Virus record (IMG/VR): IMGVR_UViG_3300020578_000017 | Location: 52,450 to 116,449 of that record | Strand: one strand, 5' to 3' | From: a virus | Length of the DNA: 64,000 nt | In this document: in pieces, positions 58,957-64,000 of the stretch | Layout of the letters: every line of letters starts with the position of its first letter | How positions within the stretch are numbered: the first letter of the stretch is position 1 | Position numbers and translations under genes: made by a program | The notes under the pieces: model-generated | The model's input: the letters and a program-made list of their open reading frames with translations, nothing else | Databases searched by the model: none | What the model was told of the DNA's origin: nothing

Positions 58957-59562
58957 ATGAAAGTACGTTTTCTATCAAATATTCGCGCAAGCCTGACAAG
59001 ATTATATCGGAAATTTGTGTCGGTTATCAAGTTGCGTTTTTTAAGAAACCATAAGTTTGTAGCGTTTAACAATAACTATGCTGGACGTTCTTTCATAGGT
59101 CTTGCAAACGTACTTGAAGTTTTTGTTCCTTATCTTCAACTAGAGAAGGACACGAAGCTTTTTCAAACAGACATGCTTGAGCCTGGGCTTTTTTCTGAGC
59201 TTGGTTTTTGGATGGACGAACTCAAGACGGTTCATCAAGCAAATGAACTGTTATTCAAAGTAGCCGAAGGGTTTCTTCCACAAACAGGCTGGGACGATGT
59301 CACTGGCATGCGTGGGCGTGTTGTTGCTGTAGAAATCTGGGGTGTGTTGAATCATTCCTCAGAAATAAACACAAGAATATCTGATATGGTTGTCAATCTT
59401 GGCGAAGCATATGAATTCTCTCCTGTTTCTTATGGAAAGAAAACACTGAAAAGAATTGATCAAGTAGAAAAGCTTGAAATAGAAACCAGAAATAAAATCA
59501 GAGAACTTATGCTCGAAAGATCGAATAAAATTGGAAACGTTGAAATAAGACGTGAACTCTGA
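58957..59562 (+). CDS. Hypothetical protein
   Basis: The protein has 201 residues. It is basic at the start (SLTRLYRKFVSVIKLRFL), followed by a helical body (GLANVLEVFVPYLQLEKD) and a charged C-terminus. A TATAAT (58930) lies upstream, then AAAGGA and ATG 58957. The TGA stop overlaps a following ATG as TGATG. Function is unknown. Confidence 0.65.
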   Translation: MKVRFLSNIRASLTRLYRKFVSVIKLRFLRNHKFVAFNNNYAGRSFIGLANVLEVFVPYLQLEKDTKLFQTDMLEPGLFSELGFWMDELKTVHQANELLFKVAEGFLPQTGWDDVTGMRGRVVAVEIWGVLNHSSEINTRISDMVVNLGEAYEFSPVSYGKKTLKRIDQVEKLEIETRNKIRELMLERSNKIGNVEIRREL

Positions 59563-59711
59563 TGTGAAACAAGGAACTTCAAAAGCAAGCTGAATCTATC
59601 GTACAAAACTTGAGTCGAATCAGTCACTTCGGTGATATGGTCAAGTTTTATGAAGCTTTAGAGTTATATACTTCTAGTTTCAAGAAGCAGTTAGAATATT
59701 TTAATAAATAA
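59562..59711 (+). pseudogene. Short frame with ATG immediately followed by TGA
   Basis: ATG (59562-59564) overlaps the previous stop as TGATG, but the next codon is TGA (59565-59567). The same frame then runs open for 47 codons (NKELQKQAESIVQNLSRI ...) to TAA at 59711, with natural codon flow. This looks like a small gene broken at codon 2, or one that starts at TTG 59610. A GTG frame at 59564 stops after nine codons. Confidence 0.5.
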
Positions 59712-59732
59712 TAATTGTAGTGAGGTATAAAC

Positions 59733-60161
59733 ATGAGAAATTCTGAAAAAGCAACCAATAATCTTCTTCGCATCGCAAGAGATCTTAAATGGCTAAGTGA
59801 GCGACTTGAGGCTGCTGATGTCGAAGAAGGTACAGATTGGTTTGAGAATGACGCACATAAGCAAGTAGGTAAAGAAGAAGTCGTTAGTTATGTCGAAGAG
59901 GTTACTGCGCCATCAAAACTGGTAAACCACTTAGAGATGGTAGCTTTACATCTTGCTGAAGCTGCTGATCTAGTCACGAAGAATCTGGCTGCAATTGAGA
60001 AAGCGGTTGCTGAAAAAACAGTTTCTCCAATACCTGGACTGCTCAAGGAGATGTCAGAGAAGCTTGGCGATGTAAGTCATCATGCTTCGCAGTTTCCGCA
60101 TACTCTATCTGAATACGCTTATGAGCTAAAAGATCGTATTGAAATCTTTGGCTTAGATTAA
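59733..60161 (+). CDS. Hypothetical helical protein
   Basis: The protein has 142 residues. The amphipathic N-terminus (NLLRIARDLKWLSERLEA) resembles that of the next gene; the rest is helical with acidic and Ala-rich segments (HLAEAADLVTKNLAAIEKAV). GTGAGG is 8 bases before the ATG. It is the first of three tightly spaced plus-strand genes. Function is unknown. Confidence 0.65.
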   Translation: MRNSEKATNNLLRIARDLKWLSERLEAADVEEGTDWFENDAHKQVGKEEVVSYVEEVTAPSKLVNHLEMVALHLAEAADLVTKNLAAIEKAVAEKTVSPIPGLLKEMSEKLGDVSHHASQFPHTLSEYAYELKDRIEIFGLD

Positions 60162-60190
60162 TATTTACTATTATATAGAGGTATATAAAG

Positions 60191-60502
60191 TTGTACAATA
60201 AATTTCAAAAAGTAGCAGCAGAACTGCAGAAGCTATCTGAAGCTCTTAAGGGTCTTCCAAAAAAGGCTTCTGGTACAGAAGATAGCTTGAACGAGCTAAA
60301 GGGCCTTGGTAATGATCTTATTGCTGACGTAGATACAGCTCTTAAGAGCTTAGGCAATCTAAGTGAGATGGATTTGTCTGATATGCGTAATACAGTCGGA
60401 GCCATCTCTGCTTGTTTTGATAGTGTAGAATACGAATTAGAAGAAGAAATGAACGAAGATTCGGAAAACGAAGATTCGGAAGAAGAATCATGGACTCAAT
60501 AG
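60191..60502 (+). CDS. Hypothetical acidic helical protein
   Basis: The protein has 103 residues. It starts at TTG 60191 with GAGG 9 bases upstream (no in-frame ATG nearby). The N-terminal helix KFQKVAAELQKLSEALKGL is followed by an acidic C-terminus with repeated Glu-Asp-Ser-Glu (NEDSENEDSEEESW). It overlaps the next gene by 13 bases. Function is unknown. Confidence 0.65.
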   Translation: MYNKFQKVAAELQKLSEALKGLPKKASGTEDSLNELKGLGNDLIADVDTALKSLGNLSEMDLSDMRNTVGAISACFDSVEYELEEEMNEDSENEDSEEESWTQ

Positions 60503-60990
60503 ACGAATTGATTCATTTTGTCGAGAACGATATAGCTAAGAGCAAGCAAGCTTCTCTACTCGTAGAAAAGCTTGAGAACATGCTTGTTGTGGCTAACTTT
60601 GTTCGCGACACGCTGAATGACAAATCTGGTGCTTTCAAGAAGCATGCCAAAATAGGCATTGTCAATCTTACAGATAGTGTTGAAGAACTTTCTAATTTGA
60701 TTAATAGCATACAGCATCATCACGTTGTCAAGAAAGCATCGCGAGTAGAGATAGGAGAATATGACGTTTGTCCTCATATGGCTCCCGCTTTGCATTACGG
60801 TGACTTTGAGATGAAGCATATGGACCTTTCTGACGAGTCCAAGCTTGTCATTAGAAAGTTTGAGCATGAATTACGTTCAAAGCATGGTGCTGTAGAGTTT
60901 GCCGTAGAAGAAGGCAGGCACTTCGGCAAGTGCCATTTGACGGGTGAGCCAGGTATGGTCGTCACCGTCAAGGCTTACGCCAACAAGTAA
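60490..60990 (+). CDS. Hypothetical protein
   Basis: The protein has 166 residues. A helical first half is followed by a compact second half with His/Cys residues (VCPHMAPALHYGDFEMKHMD, HFGKCHLTGEPG), perhaps metal binding. The ATG at 60490 lies inside the end of the previous gene. No family is recognised. Confidence 0.6.
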   Translation: MDSIDELIHFVENDIAKSKQASLLVEKLENMLVVANFVRDTLNDKSGAFKKHAKIGIVNLTDSVEELSNLINSIQHHHVVKKASRVEIGEYDVCPHMAPALHYGDFEMKHMDLSDESKLVIRKFEHELRSKHGAVEFAVEEGRHFGKCHLTGEPGMVVTVKAYANK

Positions 60991-61022
60991 GTCTTATAAA
61001 ATAAAAGAGGGCAGTTAAAAAA

Positions 61023-62168
61023 CTACCATCTTTTTATCATGTTATAGGCTTCTATAGTTTGCCTGGCTGCTGCATACCAGTTATATCCAGAGATCATCTG
61101 CTTAAGAAGATCTCTTCTGCTTGTATCTTTTGCGTGATTCTCAAATGCCGTCTGGATAGCAACTTTTATACTTTGAAAATCAAAAGGATCGCAATAATAA
61201 GCGTACTCTTTGAAATACTCAATCTCAGCAGATCTGTTTCCGACAACAAGATTGCATGCCCCAGATAAGCCTGCCTCTAAAGAAGAAAGAGATGGTGTCT
61301 CACAAAAGCTTGCGTTTACATGAACATGAGCGTGCTGATAAAAACTTGCTACCTCTTTTTGCTCAAGCTTGTCTATCAGAATAGTCTTCTTGGATTTTCT
61401 CTTTCGTAGAATGTCCATATATTCTTTAAATGGTTCAGCGCCAATAACAATCCAGCGGTAATCAAGCTGCTTTACTGCCTCTGCAATTAAAATAAGATTC
61501 TTTCTATCATCTTTACGCGCTACAGATAGAACATAAGGCTCTTTACCAATTAGTGGGTGCTTTTCTATTTTTTTAGAAAACTTCTCTGCATTTACAGCAT
61601 TTGTTACAACTTTGAATGGTATATTCGGCAAAAGAAGACTATGCTGTACATTTTGAGCTTCAAGATAAGAGTTAGGTAAAAATATATCCGCCTCTTTAAA
61701 TATTAGTCGCCAAAACTGCTCATTTTTACTTTCAGTAATCGGCTTGTATCGGCTATAGACAAACTTTTTACCTCCTTCTCCATTTAGTGCAAGAGTCTTG
61801 GTTGACAGAGCCTGAAGAAAGCTATCTTCGTTGATATTGTTGCCGTCTTGACTAAAGAAAGATTTGATACAAGTCGAGGCATATTCTGTTTCTGCCTGGT
61901 CCCAATAAATAGTTGAGATGGCTAATGGAATATTATGCTTATCTTTTGCATCAAATATTTTTATAACTTCTGTTGAACTCATGTATTGAGCGTTGAAGAA
62001 ATGATAGATATCAAAATCTACGTGCTTGCTTTCGTCAAATTGATCAGAAGTTATGATTTCTACTTCATGTCCATAAAATCTAATTGCGTTTGCTGTCTCT
62101 AACGCTTGAACGAGATCGCCACCCTTGGTCTTATAAAGATTAGGATGCGTTATGAAAAGAATACGCAT
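61023..62168 (-). CDS. GT4-family glycosyltransferase
   Basis: The protein has 381 residues and a GT-B fold. It starts MRILFITHPNLYKTKGGDLVQ; the second lobe has YVLSVARKDDRKN and an E-x7-E region ASFCETPSLSSLEAGLSGACNLV. It is distinct from the pair at 21670-24052 and lies alone. A TATAAT lies 6 bases before the ATG and a conserved palindromic element lies about 25 bases further upstream. Acceptor unknown. Confidence 0.82.
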   Translation of the reverse strand: MRILFITHPNLYKTKGGDLVQALETANAIRFYGHEVEIITSDQFDESKHVDFDIYHFFNAQYMSSTEVIKIFDAKDKHNIPLAISTIYWDQAETEYASTCIKSFFSQDGNNINEDSFLQALSTKTLALNGEGGKKFVYSRYKPITESKNEQFWRLIFKEADIFLPNSYLEAQNVQHSLLLPNIPFKVVTNAVNAEKFSKKIEKHPLIGKEPYVLSVARKDDRKNLILIAEAVKQLDYRWIVIGAEPFKEYMDILRKRKSKKTILIDKLEQKEVASFYQHAHVHVNASFCETPSLSSLEAGLSGACNLVVGNRSAEIEYFKEYAYYCDPFDFQSIKVAIQTAFENHAKDTSRRDLLKQMISGYNWYAAARQTIEAYNMIKRW

Positions 62169-62174
62169 ATATTT

Positions 62175-62180
62175 ATTATA
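62175..62180 (-). promoter_or_regulatory. TATAAT six bases before the glycosyltransferase ATG
   Basis: Minus strand TATAAT-AAATAT-ATG (62168). It predicts a leaderless or nearly leaderless mRNA. No SD is present. Confidence 0.55.
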
Positions 62181-62200
62181 GAAGTTGAATTTCTTTTTTT

Positions 62201-62230
62201 ATTGTTGGGTACGTACCCATACTTTCATTT
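62201..62230 (-). promoter_or_regulatory. Conserved palindromic element, copy 1
   Basis: On the minus strand AAATGAAAGTATGGG-TACGT-ACCCAACAAT: a TGGGT/ACCCA palindrome with flanks identical to copy 2 at 63797. It lies just upstream of the -10 of the GT4 gene, about where a -35 or operator would be. Confidence 0.6.
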
Positions 62231-62234
62231 AAAA

Positions 62235-62263
62235 AGGCCCCGTATAGGTTATATACGAGGCCT
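62235..62263 (-). terminator. Intrinsic terminator after the 62275 gene
   Basis: AGGCCCCGTATA and TATACGAGGCCT form a stem of about 11 base pairs with one mismatch and a 5-base loop. The minus strand continues TTTTTAAAT; on the plus strand CCTTTTCG follows, so weak action in both directions is possible. Confidence 0.85.
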
Positions 62264-62274
62264 TTTCGTTTACC

Positions 62275-62529
62275 CTAGTCCTGAGACAGGCGATCCGTTT
62301 CTTCCTGAACCAGGTCATTCAACCTTTCAATGGAAGAAGAAGCCTCATGAATATCGCTCTTCATATCATTGATATAATGAACGATATTATGGTTCTTGCC
62401 GTCAGCGTAGTTCTTGTTAATCGATTCACAACTCTGAACAAGAGCCCTTGCCGCCGCATAGACTTCTTCGAACTCTTGATAAATCTGAGTATCAAGATAT
62501 TCTTTAATCTTTTCAAGTGACTGGGACAT
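62275..62529 (-). CDS. Small helical protein with SD inside a hairpin
   Basis: The protein has 84 residues, a charged helical sequence (EYLDTQIYQEFEEVYAAARAL). A strong SD AGGAGG lies before ATG 62529, flanked by CCTTAA and TTAAGG so that it can sit in the loop of a six-base-pair hairpin. A TTGACA-17-TAGTTT promoter precedes it and a terminator follows, so it is a monocistronic, probably early, unit. Function is unknown. Confidence 0.7.
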   Translation of the reverse strand: MSQSLEKIKEYLDTQIYQEFEEVYAAARALVQSCESINKNYADGKNHNIVHYINDMKSDIHEASSSIERLNDLVQEETDRLSQD

Positions 62530-62579
62530 TGCCTTAACCTCCTTTAAGGTTAATAGGGTGCGTCATTCGCACAGAAAAG

Positions 62580-62608
62580 AAACTAACACAAGACAAGAGG
62601 TGTGTCAA
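62580..62608 (-). promoter_or_regulatory. Sigma70-like promoter of the 62275 gene
   Basis: TTGACA (62608-62603) and TAGTTT (62585-62580) are separated by 17 bases on the minus strand, about 50 bases upstream of the ATG. The region further upstream contains a TTGC/GCAA palindrome and a GC-rich stretch before the end of the next gene. Confidence 0.6.
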
Positions 62609-62691
62609 TAGAAATTGTGCAGAAAAATTTTGCGTAGCAACAAGAAACTGCAAGACAAATTACAGCAGTCAGGGCGGCGGCGGGGCGCCAG

Positions 62692-63219
62692 CTACCCGAT
62701 GTAAATCTTGCCGTCGTCCCCGACGTAAAGGTCCTGCTCACCAAAGTTCTTGGAAATATCCGTAAGCTTTTGAGCGATCTGGTCATCAGCCCAGGGCTTG
62801 CCCTGGTTGTCCCAGAAGCCACTACCATGGCCGTTCCTGGTCAACCAGAAATCATGAGCTAGGTCAGACAGATTGAAGTTGTGGTCTGGAATTAGACGGC
62901 TTACTTGCTTGGTGAAATCAAATAATTCATTGAGCATGGTAGATTTGGCAGACTCGGACAAATCTGACATATCATATTCTTTATCAAGAGGCTCGCCTTC
63001 GTCATCTGTAGAAGACCAAATAGCAGTCACGGCATATTGCGTGAAAGCCTCTTTTACTTCAGGAGAGTTCAACGTAAGTTGATCACGCATACGTCTACGT
63101 AGCCCCTGCATGAATGGATCTTTCAACTCCTTCTCACGCTCTTTACGCTCTTATTCAGGAGTGTCCATGGCAGCTAGCTTGTTAGCCAGCTTACGTAGTT
63201 CGCGAGATAGATCTTTCAT
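62692..63219 (-). pseudogene. Paralogue of the repeat-protein gene, interrupted by TAA at codon 23
   Basis: From ATG 63219 the first 22 codons match those of the intact paralogue at 63763 almost perfectly, then TAA (63153-63151) replaces AGG. The frame continues with shared residues (DPFMQGLR-RM) for ~20 codons and then an unrelated part that has HDFWLTRNGHGSGFWD, a phrase common in phage proteins. Re-initiation at TTG 63126, which follows a strong AAGGAG, would make a 144-residue protein, so the product may still be made. Confidence 0.65.
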
Positions 63220-63239
63220 ATTAAACTAAACTATCAAGG
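63098..63239. repeat. Direct repeat, copy 1 (142 bp)
   Basis: It matches 63642-63783 base for base at an offset of 544 with only a handful of substitutions and no gap. It covers the 5' part of the 62692 gene and its upstream leader. Confidence 0.9.
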
Positions 63240-63241
63240 TT

Positions 63242-63763
63242 CTAGCGAACTTTTTTGCCGTATTGATACCACTCGTGATTGCCATCAGGACTCACAATGG
63301 CAGGGCCATCGTCTCGATGGAGCATGCCACCTTGAAGATACTTTTGAGTGCCGTCAGCATATACCACTGCAGGGCCGTTGGACCGATGAGGGCGATTATT
63401 ATAATACCAGAACTCATCGCCATTTGGATTGACGACAGCAGGACCGTCCTCACGATGGAGCTTGCCGTTGAGATACCACATCTTGCGTCCATCGCCATAC
63501 TCAACTGCTGGCCCACCCTTACGATGGAGCTTGCCGTTTTTATCTAGCCAGCGGATAGTACCGTCCTTGTCTTTTGTCGGTGTAGATTCACTTTCCTGCA
63601 TACGCTCACGTAGCACTTTATACCTAGGGTCCATACGCTCACGTAGCCCCTGCATGAATGGATCTTTCAACTCCTTCTCACGCTCTTCACGCTCCCTTTC
63701 AGGAGTGTCGATAGCAGCTAGCTTGTTAGCCAGTTTACGTAGTTCGCGAGATAGATCTTTCAT
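63242..63763 (-). CDS. LHREDGPAV-repeat protein
   Basis: The protein has 173 residues. An N-terminal amphipathic helix (LSRELRKLANKLAA) and a charged linker lead to four ~22-residue MORN-like repeats, each with a W-Y-x-N-G, L-H-R-x-D/G-G-P-A-V phrase (KLHREDGPAVVNPNGD and kin). Such repeats are widespread in phage genomes with no fixed role. The ATG is at 63763. Its 5' region is duplicated at 63098-63239. Confidence 0.75.
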   Translation of the reverse strand: MKDLSRELRKLANKLAAIDTPEREREEREKELKDPFMQGLRERMDPRYKVLRERMQESESTPTKDKDGTIRWLDKNGKLHRKGGPAVEYGDGRKMWYLNGKLHREDGPAVVNPNGDEFWYYNNRPHRSNGPAVVYADGTQKYLQGGMLHRDDGPAIVSPDGNHEWYQYGKKVR

Positions 63764-63783
63764 ATTAAACTAAACTATCAAGG
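63642..63783. repeat. Direct repeat, copy 2 (142 bp)
   Basis: This is the second copy of the repeat at 63098-63239. It contains the 5' coding part of the intact gene at 63242-63763 and its leader CCTTGATAGTTTAGTTTAAT (on the minus strand). Confidence 0.9.
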
Positions 63784-63796
63784 GTTTCTTACTTAT

Positions 63797-63825
63797 ATTG
63801 TTGGGTTATACCCATACTTTCATTT
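63797..63825 (-). promoter_or_regulatory. Conserved palindromic element, copy 2
   Basis: On the minus strand AAATGAAAGTATGGG-TATA-ACCCAACAAT, equal to copy 1 at 62201 except for the 4- versus 5-base centre. It is about 35 bases upstream of the LHREDGPAV gene start (63763). Confidence 0.6.
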
Positions 63826-63841
63826 CTTTTATAGATGTAAA

Positions 63842-63875
63842 ATAGCCGCTAGCGAGAGTTAACGCTAACGGCTAT
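63842..63875 (-). terminator. Intrinsic terminator after the gene at the right edge
   Basis: ATAGCCGCTAGCG and CGCTAACGGCTAT form a 13-base stem with one mismatch and an 8-base loop; the minus strand continues TTTTACATC. It closes the partial gene at 63895. Confidence 0.85.
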
Positions 63876-63894
63876 GATAATCGTATTATAGATT

Positions 63895-64000
63895 CTAGTC
63901 TTCGATTTTGACAGCAGTCAAGCCTAGTTTACGCGCTTGTTCTTTGGTTACAGGAATACCCTTGAGGATGGCTTCGTGAAGTTCTTGGGGAGACTTGAAC
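63895..64000 (-). CDS. C-terminus of an unidentified protein (runs off the right edge)
   Basis: The visible part has 34 residues ending GLTAVKIED, stop TAG at 63897-63895. The piece FKSPQELHEAILKGIPVTK is hydrophilic and helical. It continues upstream beyond the window, so no function can be given. A terminator follows the stop. Confidence 0.55.
   Translation of the reverse strand, partial: FKSPQELHEAILKGIPVTKEQARKLGLTAVKIED

Overview
The window is part of the genome of a large tailed bacteriophage (Caudoviricetes) with an AT-rich, bacterial-type genome. It carries a portal protein, a large terminase, long repetitive fibre-like virion proteins and a phage recombination/replication set, with tight ATGA/TGATG-type overlaps between genes. 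Bacterial-style Shine-Dalgarno sites, GTG/TTG starts and sigma70-like -10 boxes point to a bacterial host that I cannot name. Capsid, tail sheath/tube, DNA polymerase and helicase genes are not here, so this is only a fraction of the genome. I found no tRNA gene and no CRISPR array by eye.

Layout. 1-7.1 kb (minus strand): packaging genes (portal, terminase) and a large protein with three four-cysteine modules. 7.1-11.4 kb: a protein with two sigma-region-4-like helix-turn-helix segments, a NusG-like factor, a DnaX-type clamp loader, a DUF932-like protein and a TOPRIM primase. 11.4-12.6 kb: an isolated virion-type protein with fibronectin-like domains. 12.7-21.7 kb: recombination genes (Mre11/SbcD, a Rad50/SbcC split into two genes, a Cas4-like nuclease, RecA, a RuvC-like resolvase, a gp32-like SSB and a coiled-coil partner), with a peptide deformylase on the opposite strand. 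21.7-24.4 kb: two GT4 glycosyltransferases. 24.4-37.7 kb: four 1,000-1,200-residue repetitive fibre-like proteins forming two paralogous pairs. 37.7-39.8 kb: clamp-loader delta and delta-prime homologues and a degenerate Cas4-like Fe-S protein. 40-43.7 kb: accessory genes including a papain-fold protein with Ser in place of the catalytic Cys and a DUF1003 membrane protein.

43.75-46.1 kb (plus strand) is the most striking locus. A 17-codon leader peptide ends inside the loop of an intrinsic terminator, followed by an asparaginyl-tRNA-synthetase-like asparagine synthetase candidate, pyrF and pyrE. This arrangement resembles the translation-coupled pyrBI/pyrE attenuators of enterobacteria and suggests a phage pyrimidine operon that responds to UTP.

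46.1-64 kb is accessory DNA on both strands: two HNH nucleases, a full-length GroEL with a highly structured RNA after it, a GT-A glycosyltransferase, a (p)ppGpp-hydrolase-like HD protein, an HExxH protein, many small unknown genes, a 142-bp duplication whose older or broken copy carries an in-frame TAA, and a repeated palindromic promoter-proximal element. Some small genes carry consensus TTGACA-17 promoters; others have TATAAT only 5-6 bases before the ATG, which suggests leaderless mRNAs.

Working together, the genes suggest a phage with a bacterial-like processive replisome and its own recombination machinery. It appears to adjust host transcription, folding, alarmone level and pyrimidine supply, and to build large glycosylated or fibre-rich virions.
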